From: Glandiceps talaboti | Lineage: Eukaryota > Hemichordata > Enteropneusta > Spengelidae | Reading direction: 5' to 3' | Assembly: GCF_964340395.1 (NCBI RefSeq) | Contig: NC_135553.1 | Span: 11,938,501-12,002,500 of the forward strand | DNA: 64,000 bases | Part shown: positions 1 through 13,830 of the stretch, in pieces | Position numbering within the stretch: position 1 is the first letter of the stretch | Layout of the letters: every line of letters begins with the position of its first letter | Made by a program: the position numbers and the translations under genes | The notes under the pieces: generated by a model | What the model was told of the DNA's origin: nothing | Database searches by the model: none | What the model saw: only the letters and a program-made list of their open reading frames with translations

Positions 1-3000
1 TGATGTTTATCTAAGCACAATCATTTAACTTATACGCTGATCTAGGAACAAAATATTATCTTTCATGTTGTGAATGATATTTAACAGTTGTGGTCTTGCT
101 TGGTAACATTGTGTGCACTAGTCATAATTTCCATTTTTTTAGACATAGAGGCACGTTTTCCGAGATTGTTGTTTTCCGTGTCTACAGGTTAAATTATAAA
201 TATGCCGTTTTCACTGAATACATTCCCCAACCTTTATGGAAAGAACACATACATCGAAATGTCCTATAAAATCTTTACGGTTACTAGCCATTTACCTTCA
301 ATCACAAATATCCAGACAAGCATAGAATAGAAGATAGCTAAATCAATATATATACCCCTAGTATATAGTTGTATAAATGAGGAAATGTTAATTTGCATAC
401 ATAGGAATTACTACCAGACTTCTGGTTCAGTGTCTGCTCTTCAGTTATCTTGAATAGAGTGTATTTTGATACATTTACAGTAGCAAGATTCATGCGAAAC
501 ACTAATCTAAGCAATAATACGTCTCCCTTTGTTTTTAGACTGATGTCCAAACATGCATGTTGAACAGAAATTGAATTTTGTTTCACTACTATCTTGATGT
601 ATTTCACTCTCTCTTTGTCTTCCTACTTGTACCTGTCTCATTTTCTTTCCTCTATCCATTGCTATTTTAGTCTTTTTTAAATTTCTTTATTGATAAAATT
701 GACAAAAGTAAAATTGAACCCGGTAGACTCTACATCAGCTCTATAGATGACACTTAGGTCAGTCTCTTTAACACTTATTTCAGACAAACTGTCACTATTA
801 AAATGATAAATTCAGACACTCTTTTCCTCTCACAGTTCTCTAGAAATGACAAATTGGAGTCTAGGACCCTACAACGATAGACTTAATCACCGAATGTTAT
901 GTCTATGATAGAGGCTCAGATTTGGAAGAGTATGACAGATTTGATGAATGACCTGATTCCACTGTATTCCGCATGGGTCACTGGTTCCCTTAACATTGAT
1001 GATTTATGTGGATGATCCCTCACTGTGTCAGTCCAGGAATCCTAGTTGTCATAGTGATATAAACACTCTCCAGCTCATTTGAATATCTCAATTGACATGA
1101 GGATGATGTGAAAGGTAATGTTTTTCAGTGTATTAGAAACGTTTCAAGTGGGAGCTAGCTGTTGACTCATACTCATTTTGATATACAGTTCAGCATTTAT
1201 CTTGTCATAATTTGACAGTGTTACTTGCATGGAATAAATTGTCTTCATTAATATTTGAACTCTTTCCAAGAATAAATCTTCCATTACGTAATACAACATG
1301 TATTTACAAATAAAATTAAAAAAACTTACACCTGAACCATGCTGTTCAATCAAAAAAAAAACTGTCAAATATGCACTGAAACATTCACATAGTATAAAAA
1401 ACTTTATTAACTTCTTTTTTGACTTGGATAAAATGGAGCAGAGGACTGACTGTACAATACAATAGACATTTGTATTTAAACTTAGGGAGTTACAGATCTG
1501 ATGGGTTTTAGGATATAAATAGGGTTAGACTCCCTAGATTATACATTTTTTGTACCTGGTTTGTATCCAATGTAATGTAAAGACCCACTTTGAATCAGGC
1601 ATGGAAAATGGTTGTTTGGTAGCGCTACAGAAATTGTTGGTCCAGAAAAAAAAGAGTGATCCCATGTAACCCTTATGTGGCTCAACTGACATGACAACAC
1701 TAATATGATGACCTGGGATTAAAACATACCCTTTTATATAGAACACTATTCTACAGTTTGCTCAACTTCTAGGTAATGTTTTTAACAGTAGAATTGTAAA
1801 TATATAACCACATTTTTTTTTTTTTTAAAAGACAGTATTTGCTGAACTCGGCATTTCCAAAAAAAAGAAATTTCATTCATTTGATTATCATTAGAGTAAT
1901 AAACTCCAAACAGTTGTCATCCACACAAGTGAATGTTTTTTGAAGAGCGATCTTTGCCGACAGTTGACTGGAGTAATTCCACTGCAAACATATTTACACT
2001 CACAGCTTAATGTGTACAGGTGCATTCTACTTTACATTAAAGTAATCCAGGAGAACTGAAAAAAGTACAGTCCACTACTTGTTCATCTAAAGTGTACTTT
2101 GTTGAAAACTGATTAATATCACTCTACTTGGTGATTCTTAACAACATCCAGTACAAATACTAATCTAATATTTTCATATTACTGTGTCTGCATTTGTACT
2201 CAAAAATATCACTTCTATATTCATATTACTTATTAAAATACAGCACAAGAACCAGGAAATAGTATATATAGAGACATAAATCTTTTTCTTTCTCTTCCAA
2301 AATGTCATGAAATTGAATTATTTTCAGTAATAGCCTCATCTACAAAATATTTCATGTCGGCTGCTGTTATTGAAATTAGAGCAGTAAGGAGACAGTCCTT
2401 AGATTTATCTCTTCAGTAGAAAACACAGCTACACAATGCAAAGTAACAAGATATCCCTTCTGTCTGTACACTGACAGCACTCACAGGTCCTCCTGTTTGC
2501 ATTCCTGTCTCACTCCAAGCTCTTCAGCTGGTCTGGCAGACTGACTGCATGTACTCAAGTATGGCTATCGTGTTTGGTAATCTGGCTCACATTCCAACTT
2601 GTGCGCTCCTTACAATAATGATGTTACTGTATGAACTTGCAAAGACTTGATTGAATACACATATGCAGTCCTGAATTCATAAACTCTATCTTTGACAAGA
2701 CAGATTCTAATTTCTCTTTTCTAACAGCATTCATTGTGATATTGTTTTGAAGTAGTCTGGATGACCAGCCTGTGGTTCTAACTACAGTCTGGTCAAATGC
2801 CCTCAATCAGCACACATTCCTGTGCTCCCTCCTGTGTTCATATAAACATGATTATATTGATGGGTCCCCACATCATATAGTTTAAAGGACTGTCAGTGGA
2901 GTCCTGGTTCGACATTGGACATAGTCAAAACAGCTGTACCAAATGAATATTTAATGAGCAATGACCACAGCCCTTTATTACTAGTGACATGCTCTGTTCC

Positions 3001-5597
3001 AGCTTTGCTCACCATGGGATTGAACCATAATTAACACCTTTCATCAGGGTCTTGACTATACTGTGAGTAAAGGTATAAATCGTAACAATACTGTATAGGA
3101 ACTAGACTAGTTTTGAAGTAGCCCAGAGAGACATGTCATGTTCACTATCACACAGGCTGTTATTTCACACATTTGGACGAAACAGAAATGTCAAGCATCC
3201 AACTCTCTGGTCTAGTTTCAGAGTGCACTGACTTCACCAAATCATTCTAGTGTAATGACAAAAGACTGTGTACTGTACATACATATTTCATGTGTGCATC
3301 AAAATTTAAACCCCTAAAGTTTGAATCCCATCTTCAATCAGTAATATATGCACTATCATTTAAGTGGAGCCACAAGGATTACATAGGATTCTTTTGTTCC
3401 TGATCGATATTTTCTATCACATTAAAAACTGTTTTTCATTCCTAAATGTTGATCCTCATCAGACAATGGCCTTTAAATTTGGAACTTTATATTTCATATG
3501 CAAACTGTATACTAGTAGTATGCAACACCAAAATGGTGGCTCATGATGGAATTCAGATGAACGACTGTTGTGTTCCATATGGTATGAAATACCCCTACAA
3601 TTTGGCCAGAAACCATGCTGTCATATACTAGCATACAAGGTGAATATTTTAGCAAGGCATTTGACAAGGTGAATATACTAGCATACAAGGTGAATATTTT
3701 ACATGTCAACACCATGTCGTTTGCTTTGATTCATGGCTATCTTCTATACTAACTCCATTCATGAAGGTATGATTCTACACAGACTAGACTGAAGATACAC
3801 ATTACTTTATATTCAGTATTGCAGTACCTGGCTTAGATTTCATTGTGTTAACTTCACAATGTCTAAGAATTTCACTTGAGAACTCCTTACAAAAAATGTT
3901 ATATTTGAGTATGTACCGGCTTGAATTAAACATAACCACTAAAGTAGCGAAGTCACAGCGCTCTTGTACAACTGTCAACTATTTAGAATCTGAGACTGAC
4001 AGCGGTTCTTACACTTTATACTTTCCTTTATTTACAAGTATAATCAACTACTTGACAATGTTTCACAATTGTGACAAGCATCACATCACAAATTGAGTTG
4101 CCTTTTTTTCAGATTTAGTTGGGTGTTAGTAATAGATCCAAAGTAGTCACAGAGCCAAAATACTGTATGTATCGTACAGAGTGACCTCTGCCTGACAAGT
4201 TCAATGTAAAGACATACACTGATATATAGAACCAGGAGACATATTTAAGTGGTCTTACAGACAGCTGAAGAATGGTGAACTAACAAAGTTATGTTACCAT
4301 GGCAACAAGAGGACAACAAAATTGGAAAGGCGACACTCGTGTCATACTGTTACTGAGGTTACTGAACATGTCGGTGTGGTGGAAATAATCTTAGAAAATT
4401 CACTCAGCTTCTGTCTCTGTGACTGGTATGGTTGAACAGTAGATCAGTTGTGACTACCATTCACTTTCAGTTTCATTACAGTTATGGTAGAAAATTGGTC
4501 TACAATTTCTATTGAATTCATTACCCCGAGGCTAGGAAACTGGCGACAACACCGTTTAACTTAAAATAGCTAGCTACAGGGCATACATGTACTCTAGTAC
4601 AACAAACCTTATCATAAATAGCTACAGCAAATCTGTGCTACAATGTTTTCCTATATGATGTCCATACTTGTTTTTTCACCTCCTATGACAGCAGATACCA
4701 AGCTTTTACTACCTGCAATAGACACTAACTAAAACCTATTGTTGGCACATGTTGATATCAGGACTTTGGTTTAATTGTACTCACAGTAGGGTATCATTTC
4801 TGATGACTTCCAAGATCTTGCAGGTGTACATAATATTTGGGGACTTCCATTGTTCACACTATCTTGATTACAGGGTGATTATATTTGCACAATAAAAGCA
4901 CTGCTACTGGTATTACTCACTTGTGTAAAACATGAACAAAACACTACTTTTTAATAGTAGATTGTCTATATCTTTAATAGTACACTCAAAAGTTTGGTTT
5001 CCACAGCAGTATCACACTCACACACATGTACACATCCCACTGCCTTTAGAGAAGTCAACAGATGATGCACCTTGTGTAATATCAGTACAGTAACTTTAAT
5101 CCGATTGACAGTTGGGTTTTTATGAGCTTAATTCTGATTTTAACTTTAACATCTTTATAATCACAGTTAATATGATTATTTCCTGTCAGGCAGAAACAAA
5201 CTTACACAGTACAGTAGTTCTCATATTTTTGATACTGTTGTTCTAAGAATATTGGGTCTCAGGGGACTTTCCCCAGATACAATCAGCTGGATATTTTCTA
5301 ATGCCTGTTTTAGTTTGTCTAGAGCGGAAATCTTCTAATTTCCATGGCCATGTAGGAGACTTTAAGCATTTCTGCCGGCATACAATAATCATTTTTAACT
5401 GTTTCGCTTTGAAAATTGTCATCTTGGTAGTCAGCAAAATGTCATAAAACAAAAAATACCACCAATGGTGTTGTAGCACAACTGTACAGTGTTTAAAAAT
5501 GTTTATCCATATGGTAGTCCATGCTAACAATAAGTGAATGCTGAATGACTATCCAGTTGCCTATCCAACCATGTTGCTATCTTATAAATATGCTATC

Positions 5598-6180
5598 ATT
5601 TGGCTGTTGCTATGGGCGTGGTCATGTTGTTAGATATATTTGCATACATTTTTGTATGTTTTTGTTCACTTGTGTATGAATTCCTGATATTATCTTTGCA
5701 ATACACATGATCATTTGGCTGTTGCTATGGGCGTGGTCTTGTTGTAAGGCATATTTACATACATTTTTTGAATGTTTATTCAATTGTCTATTAATCCCCG
5801 TTGTTATCTTTGCAATATACATGATCATTTGGCTGTTGCTATGGACATGGTCTTGTTGCTGGGCACATTTGCATACATTTTTTTGAATGTTCATTCATTT
5901 GCCTTTCTATTCCTGTTGTTATCTTTGCAATACACCTGATTATTGGGTTGTTGCTATGGGCGTGGTCTTGTTGCCAGGCAAATTTGCATACATTTTTAAA
6001 TCCCTGTTTGTTATCTTTGTGAAATACATGACCGTTTGGCTGTTGCTATGGGCATGGTCATGGTTGCTAGGGTATTTGCATACATTTTTTTTGAATGTTT
6101 ACTCAATTGCCTACCAGATGGTGTTGTTATTTTACCAAAATATACTGCCATTTGGTTGTTGCTAAGGGCGTGGTCATGGT
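5598..6180. repeat. Minisatellite, six diverged copies of about 115 bp
   Basis: The landmark TTGGCTGTTGCTATGGGCG recurs with small changes near 5598, 5713, 5827, 5940, 6034 and 6150, so the period is 113-116 bp except for one shorter unit of about 94 bp. Each unit continues with a TTTGCATACATTTTT block and, in most copies, ATCTTTGCAATAC. The array runs directly into another repeat family at about 6181, suggesting both are parts of one transposon or satellite. Confidence 0.85.
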
Positions 6181-6830
6181 CACTAGGGCCAATTTTGTCA
6201 AAATGTGCAGAATAACACTTTCAGAAACATCTCATCCAGTTTCAGACTCGGTGACCAAGTACTTTTTGAGACATAAGTTTTTGACCAAAATTGAACTTTT
6301 TTACACCTAATTTGCATATCAGTCATGGAATCATGGTATGCTTAATATTTCTTCGTCCATACATCCCTAGATGCATTCCCATTAAATTTCAGCCCAATTT
6401 GCTCAGTAGTTTTGGAATTATAGATTTTTAACCAAAAAGATACATTTTAGCCCTAATTTGCATATCAGTGATGGAATCATCATATCATGAACAAATCTTA
6501 CTTTACACCCCCTTAAGAATGTTCCCACCAAATTTCACACCAATCTGCCCAGTAGTTTCTGAGTTTAAGTTTTTTGACCAAAAATCCCATTTTTTGACCC
6601 AAATCACACACCTGTGATGCAATCATTTTGATTTGAACAATTTCCCAACTAGACACCCAAGGTAATGGTCCCATCAAATATCATCGCAATCGGTTCAGCG
6701 GTTTTTGACTTTAAGTTGTTTACACACACACACACACACACACACATCCACACACACACACAGACAGACAGACGCCGGGCGATCCCTATAGCACTACTGA
6801 ACAAGTTCAGTTGTGCTAAAAATGTTGACA
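6181..6830 (+). mobile_element. Composite repeat with CA-rich tail, probable transposon 3' end
   Basis: Three diverged repeats of about 145 bp share a block of the form CCCAnnAAATTTCAnnCCAAT followed by CAGTnGTTTTTG, at about 6376, 6525 and 6668. They are followed by a CA/CAGA microsatellite (about 6721-6770) and an end containing ACTGAAC-AA-GTTCAGT, a short perfect hairpin. Tandem 3' blocks, a simple repeat and a short terminal hairpin suggest a mobile-element terminus, but no protein remnant is visible and I cannot assign a family. Confidence 0.5.
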
Positions 6831-6928
6831 CACAGGAAACAGCGATCAAAATCTGCTGAGCTGATGTTGAGGTTCATGGTACATGGTATATAGTGTTTTG
6901 TTTAGTATGTATATATGTATATACATTT

Positions 6929-6962
<34 letters not shown>
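6721..6962. repeat. CA/CAGA and TA microsatellites
   Basis: A CA tract with CAGA interruptions occupies about 6721-6770, and a pure TA tract about 6931-6958. The two open frames over the CA tract are translations of the repeat, not genes. Confidence 0.9.
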
Positions 6963-6964
<2 letters not shown>

Positions 6965-7778
6965 AGATAATGCATACTGTATAAATTTACTGAGATCCTG
7001 AACTTTCTATCTGCATTATTCTATGCATTCCCCTTTCTGCACAATGAGGAGTCAATTTACACTGTTATAAATCAGTGAAATACAAACCTACATGTAAATT
7101 TCATCTGGATGCCAACATGGTATCAAGCCATCTCATTCAGATTCAAACCCAATGGATAGCTTCTAGACTAATATAAATGTATACATGTAAATTATTCAGC
7201 CCACTGGTCTAAAATTAGACTTGTATATTTCAGGTGAAAGTCTCAAATATACTACATTCTCAATATTCCTGGTCAAACTTTGGTATAGTTTCCTGGGCTC
7301 CTATTCACAAAATACATCCTCAGTATACACCACAAGGGAAGTATACTACATTACAGTGCACTGTAATATGCATTTTATGGATAGTACATGAGTACTCCTA
7401 TTTCAAACCAGTCCAACCCAAAATATACAGTCTAAAATCATTTGAAAATGGGATAAATATTTTTACTCAAAGTAGGTTTAAAATGGGCATCTCAGGCAAA
7501 GCTCACACCAACCCCACTCCCATTTCCAACAGAGTAGACAGTGGACAGCGCTGTAATCATCTCTGTCAATGCTATCAGTGCATGATACCCATAGCTGTAG
7601 GTAAAATCTGTAAGTTTTTCAAGCTTGTCAAACACCCCCTCACTCTCATCCTCCAAAATTGTGGTTGACTGAATAGGGAACAGTAAATTTTAGCTGATTC
7701 TCCTATCTAATCATTTGATTGTAAGCTGTTGGCAAACTTAGGAGTAAACTCACTTTGACATGACAGCTGATCTCCAAA

Positions 7779-7949
7779 GAAAATGTACGTAATACAGGAA
7801 ACTTTACAATTAAGCTAATGTTACATGAGATTCTCACAACGTACTCAAAACACTGTGTACTCAAAACACTGGGTAAAATGTACGTAATACAGGAAACTTT
7901 ACAATTAAGCTAATGTTACATGAGATTCTCACAACTTACTCAAAACACA
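7779..7949. repeat. Direct duplication of about 76 bp
   Basis: A block starting AAAATGTACGTAATACAGG and ending with TACTCAAAACAC appears twice, at about 7779-7854 and 7874-7949, with almost no changes and about 19 bp between. The near identity implies a recent local duplication. Confidence 0.85.
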
Positions 7950-8976
7950 GTTCAGTGACTTCAAGACAAGATTTCTGTCAATCTTCTAAAAGATGCATGC
8001 ATAGGAATAAGGTATGCGACCCCTACTATCTTTGAAGTTATTCCAATCACTGTTGATCTATCGATTTGAAAAAAAAAAGACCTACAATATTTTATCTTCT
8101 AAACTATGCATAGAGAAAAAAGTGTACATGACCCTATTATCTGTACCATGACCCATAGATTGACAGAGACGTGGAAACAGATCAGTTTTTTGCACAAGTA
8201 CATATAACTGACATAATCAACTAATCATTTCTCTATCTGTGAGTGAAGATTCACTAAGACACGAGAGAGAATAGTTCACTTCATTTGGGACGTACAGACA
8301 GATAAATCACATTATGCCTTAATATTTGCAACAGTATAAGATTATCTAATGCCCCTTGTGAAGGGTTGTGGATTTATACTGTGTTTTCAACTGAAAGTAC
8401 TAATAAGTATTCATATTATCAAATCTTATCAAGATCATCACAACTTTCTTAAATGAAGCTTGAGTGACAGAACAAAATTACATTTTTCTATCCTTGCATG
8501 TCCTAATTCTCATCTATTGATTACTGTAAAGTGTAACTATTACTTCTGTAAAAAAAATTATCTTCTTCATGTACGCCTGTAAATTTTAACATTCATTATA
8601 CCATGTGCAAGTAAATTGTACACATTCAAACAGAAAAATGGAATTTATTCTACATCACACATCTTCATTGTACAAATACATATATGTCACTAGTTCTGTA
8701 GTGCTCATACTAGAATCAAAACATTAACCATTATTTCCCCATTTTTTCTAAATTTAAACTAGCACATATAATTATATTATTCTCCAAAATTTTTCTTCAT
8801 GCAGCTAAAAGAATGCTCACGACATAGGGGGCTTGTGATCCATTTCTTGTCTTTGACCAGTAGTGACAAGGCTCCTTATGTCACTGGTATTTTCATTGGC
8901 AGAACGAAGAAAAATATTGGGACATGATAATTCATATATAATTGTGAGCAAATTTCAGAATCTATAATATTTAGTA

Positions 8977-9190
8977 CTCAAAGTTCACTCCCCTCTAACT
9001 TACCAATTGGGTAAGTCCTCAAAGTTTACTCCCATCTAACTTACCAATTGGATAAGTCCTCAAAGTTTACTCCCATCTAACTTATCAATTGGATAAGTCC
9101 TCAAAGTTCACTCCCCTCTAACTTACCAATTGGGTAAGTCCTCAAAGTTTACTCCCATCTAACTTACCAATTGGATAAGTCCTCAAAGTT
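8977..9190. repeat. 41-bp minisatellite, five copies
   Basis: The motif CTCAAAGTT starts at 8977, 9018, 9059, 9100, 9141 and, truncated, 9182, giving an exact 41-bp period. Two sequence variants alternate (TTCACTCCCCTC versus TTTACTCCCATC), a sign of unit-pair amplification. Each unit holds the near-palindrome ACTTACCAATTGGNTAAGT, which reads as a splice-donor-like GTAAGT on both strands. Confidence 0.9.
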
Positions 9191-11429
9191 TGTGATGCTT
9201 AATAATACACTAGATATAATTCAAATAAAATCCTAATTATTGAAGTTTTAGAAGTTCCTATACTCTCCTCACATTTGAAATCTAAATCAAATGACAGCTG
9301 TTTGAGGTCATCACCTATATCACAGGTTCGATATCAAAATATAGGTATACACACACTTTGCATAATGCCTAAAAACACTTAAATCTCACAATCACTCATA
9401 TTTGCAATTGTACAAAGTTACTTCTTGTTTCTTTCAACAGCGAAAAATAGCATGCTATCAAGAAAGACAACAACAAAACAGCAGAAAAGTTGGAGGTAGA
9501 ACAAGGAAACTGACAGTTTGACAGAACAAAGTGGTTGGAAAAGGCAGAATGTTACTTGCAGCTAATTCAACTTTCAGTCGTGCATCCAGAATTTACCGCT
9601 TTTACGAAGTCAGTATGACCCACATCCATGCATTTGAAACAATTTTCAGTCCCAATACATTATAGATTATAAATTTCTTTACTATCTTAGTTTGTACTGT
9701 AAGCCAATAAAAATGTAAATCTTTGTTTTTGGTTCAGGGATTGTGGCAATTGCAAACAAAAGTTAGACTGCATGTTTACAAATTTATGCAAAATCTATTC
9801 AAAGATTACACATGACACACTCATCCTGTGCCACACAGAGGTCATGAAAATTGACTATTTGAATGAAATCAGATGTCTTTCCAACCAGCTGATCATATTC
9901 AAGGATATTTGAACAGGTAATCTGTCATATGTTGACAGTCAACAACAGATCAGTGACTTATCCTTTAATATCTTGTCTTCACAAGGTCAGGCTCAGAGTC
10001 GAAGGTCAGGATTTCGCACATGAACTAATTCTTTTTACTGTATCAGTCATTATGTGTACCTCCCTGTTTTATCAATCAGTAACTTAAACATGCCAGTGTT
10101 GACAGGCGAGTTCTATTCCACATACTGTTAACACATTTATTTCTCTATGCTGGATATACTTTAGCTGAATACATGCAAAAATTATTTCCATGGAAATAAC
10201 TCACTATAAACAAACTGTACTATGCATGTACATATCAGTACATTATTATGCAGATTACATCTAACTTGCCTTGTAAATAAAGGATATACTGACATAGCCA
10301 TGGCGTCATGAATTCTCATACAAAACACGCACACATTAACAACAGACTCAACTACAATAACACCATATTTCTATATTCCGCTGTTGTCAAAGGTGTCAAT
10401 AACAGTTTCAATAAAAATGTGTTGCTGGCCAGATGAGTCATATACTACAGGTACTGAGGTAGAGTCTAATTTTCTCTTGCACTGCCTGTCACAATAAAAG
10501 TGTGTCTGATATGTCCTAAAATACCACTCAGCCAAATATTTCAAATGCCATAAATAAATAAACATTTACAGTAAATGAAAACAGCTTTTTATGGAAAGTT
10601 CAAATGGAAAGATGCAGACATCAGGGTCAAAGGTCACACTGGTAACTGTGTTCTACTCATTCTACATACATTTCAGTTTGACTTGCATTACATCATGATA
10701 TTTTAATTCTTTAAAACATTTTAACTTTACTTTGCACCTGGAATGATTACTCTATCACAATATCACAGAAGGTTGGTACACCACACCACAAGTGACAACA
10801 AAAATACTTCTGTTGCTTTTGTAATTTCTATGTTAACAAGGAATTAATAAGATAATGAAGCAGTTATGCCTATACAATTTACAAATACAAAGTACTAAGT
10901 ACACACAATTTATTCAGAGATGATAACCTAAAGCCATTACAGTAGTCTCAGAAACTTTATTTACCTGGCACTCTGATGTCCATTACACTTCCAATTTTTT
11001 TCATAAATTTTATAAAAATTTATCTTCTATCTTGACAGTCGCTATCTTTCACTACCAATAAATGGTATACTATCAGAACTGGTGTAACCTTGCATCTGGC
11101 TATCTAGATACTCCTATACTTGTAAATATCCTTAGTGAAAGGCTATTATTTCAATGCCAGTAGCAACAATCATAAAGAGATGATTCTCTCTCATTCATGG
11201 TCACAAACCTGTTCCACATTTCCCTAAATACTTGTCTGTACTTGCCAAGTTGCACACTCATTATTTAAGTTTCTGTATTCACATTTGTTAATTCTATTCC
11301 ATTTTCTGTTAAAACATGAATGAATGAGGAACTGCCATATGTAAACTATAAACTTCCCCTTTCACAACTTTTGAAGACGTTATCATTCACTCATCATGAG
11401 TATTGTTCCTCAAGATGTATCTCCACCCC

Positions 11430-11659
11430 CAATCTGATTAAAATCTGATGTAATGATGTGTTCTTTATTTACTCCTATTTCCTTTGTTTATTGTTGCTTG
11501 TTTTTGATTTTGTTGTTCCAGGAGTGAGCATCTTTTTCATACAAAAGATGCAGTCAATCGTGGAACAACAAAATAAAAAACAAACAACAATAAACAAAGG
11601 AATCAGAGGTAAGTAAAGAAATTGAGCCATATTCACCACATCAGATTTTAATCAGATTG
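11430..11659. mobile_element. 230-bp foldback palindrome (MITE-like)
   Basis: The ends are exact inverted copies: CAATCTGATTAAAATCTGATG at 11430-11450 against its complement at 11639-11659. Complementarity continues through TCCTTTGTTTATTGTTG and TTTTGTTGTTCCA to a centre at about 11540-11550, where GCATCTTTT pairs with AAAAGATGC. The whole block is therefore one imperfect palindrome with arms of about 110 bp. There is no coding capacity. This is the architecture of a foldback MITE; I could not find a clear target-site duplication. Confidence 0.8.
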
Positions 11660-12539
11660 CAACTCCCCTTCCAAACGAAATTAGAGGGGATTTGAATAAG
11701 AAAGATTTTCCTACTAATTATTTTCTACTACTTTCAATAAATCATTGGGTATACCCCACTAATCTACATGTATAGCTGTCTGCAAGGTATTAAAATCTAT
11801 CCCAGTTAATATATGATACATTTAAGCAGCGTTCCCTACCAGCATTACAATAAATGGTAATCTCTGCACATTAACCAGGGTTTCCCTCCTTTGTTACCAG
11901 GGTTCCAAAACCTTAGTAAAAATTTAAACACTTGAGAATTTGACTGTTTGTTTGTTTCTGTTTCTCTTGTCTGTCTCACATCATGTCCAAACATAACATG
12001 GCTAAGACATAAATGGGTACTTTCTTACATAATGTAGCCTACACCTGCCACAACTACACTTTTAACAGTGATGGGATCAGTCATCACTACAACACATGTG
12101 TATCACAGATACTACTATACATGCCAAGTCTGATTACTATAATTTGTGTATAACATCTATACCGACATACACACTGAAAGTTGAATACTGAAAGTGACAC
12201 ATTCCTTCCTCTGGTGTCATGGGTCAAATGACACTCTGATTATCCAGTCATATCACAGACCAGCTCTGTGATAAGTAAACCTGAACTGTCTTATTCTACA
12301 CATGTAAAAGGGCCACTATTGTGGTGTAGCCCAACTGACTGGTCTGAAATCCATGCTGTCATTTTCTATATGGTGTAAAAGTGCCAATGGTGGTGTAGAG
12401 TAGATAGGAATGACTTTCTTTGCATAACAGTTGGCAGCAAAAGCCTGTTATAGAATAACTTGTTATTGCCTTGTACTGACACTGCATTTCCTTCCTAGAT
12501 AACTTCTAGAACTTTTAAATCGAAGTTTTTCAGATTTAT

Positions 12540-12990
12540 GTATCCTACACATACCTGTATTCAGTACTCTACAGTACAGTACAATATTACTATTTCAGAT
12601 AATACTTTTTACAAATTAAATTATATATTATATTTAACACATACCTGTATTGAGAACTGTACACAATTACTATTTCAGTGAACTTTTTCAGTTTTATGTA
12701 TGTATTAAACACATCCCTGTATTCAGAACTGTACACTATTACTATTGTAGTGAACTTTTTCAGATATATATATATATATCTAACAGATAATATCTGTATG
12801 CACTTTTACATATTAGCATACATGTATCTCACACTCATCAATACTGTACACTATTACTATTTCTGTGAACTTTTTCAGATATATATATATATATATCTAA
12901 CAGATAATATCTGTATGCACTTTTACATATTAGCATACATGTATCTCACACTCATCAATACTGTACACTATTACTATTTCAGTTAACGTT
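12540..12990. repeat. Minisatellite of about 120 bp, two near-identical and two diverged copies
   Basis: Copies at about 12745-12862 and 12863-12985 are nearly identical (TA tract, CTAACAGATAATATCTG, then CACTCATCAATACTGTACAC). Two older copies lie at 12540-12740, recognisable by ACACATACCTGTATT and the TATTACTATTTCAG block. The frame that runs through it is a translation of the repeat. Confidence 0.85.
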
Positions 12991-13399
12991 TTACAGATTT
13001 ACGCATCCAACACACATACTCATTACTAGAACACAAAGGTTAATGCATATTCTAGGTATAAATGACTTAAGCCTATCTAAAGTAATATGACTTCTACTAT
13101 ATATCCTGACTTGACAGGTGATGCTGTCATCAGCTGACACTAATACATAGAGTGATAGAAATCCAACAATTTTGACAGTAGTCTGATTTGGTGACAAGGA
13201 GTCCATTGCTAAATGATGGAGATGTAGTCTGATCCTCATTAATAGCAAGCAGGCTTGCTTCACTCTACCTCTCTGTAGACATGGTGATGTCACTGCAATC
13301 CCTGATGAATACTACAATACCACAAACACATTATTATAGTGATGTGATGCGATCAATCATTCATGACTACAATGTAAGGTAATGTAATGTTACCCAATG

Positions 13400-13830
13400 T
13401 AACATGTCTTTAAAAAATACCAAACACAAATAGCAAACATGACTACCACATCTTTGGTTGATGTCATTTTGTTCTACAGCTCTCAACAACCATTCCACAC
13501 TACAAATAGTTTTACCAATATGTCTTTAAAAAATACCAAACACAAATAGCAAACATGACTACCACATCTTTGGTTGATGTCATTTTTTTCTACAGCTCTA
13601 AACGACCATTCCAGACAACAAACAGTTTTACCGATATGTCTTTAAAATACCAAATACAAAAAAGCAAACAATTATTAAAATCTTCGAAAGAAAGATGTCT
13701 GTTTTTCTTAAAGCTCATGCAACAATCATTCTAGACTACACAGGACTCTTTAAAATACCAAACATAAATATGGCAAACAATGATGACCACATCTTCGGAC
13801 TATGCCATTTTGTCTCCTTTAAGCTCAACA
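13400..13830. repeat. Minisatellite of about 117 bp, two good and two decayed copies
   Basis: ATGTCTTTAAAAAATACCAA begins copies at about 13405 and 13520, followed by the shared block GACTACCACATCTTTGGTTG; decayed copies follow near 13638 and 13748. The two good copies differ at only a few positions. Confidence 0.85.

Noticed and set aside
2440-2600. Balanced-composition patch with short open minus-strand frames ending in stops, possibly a terminal exon
   Set aside because: No convincing acceptor and no recognisable protein; could equally be 3' UTR.
7234-7668. 144-residue plus-strand frame
   Set aside because: It starts at a non-ATG codon, and has no recognisable domain, splice context or composition typical of a protein.
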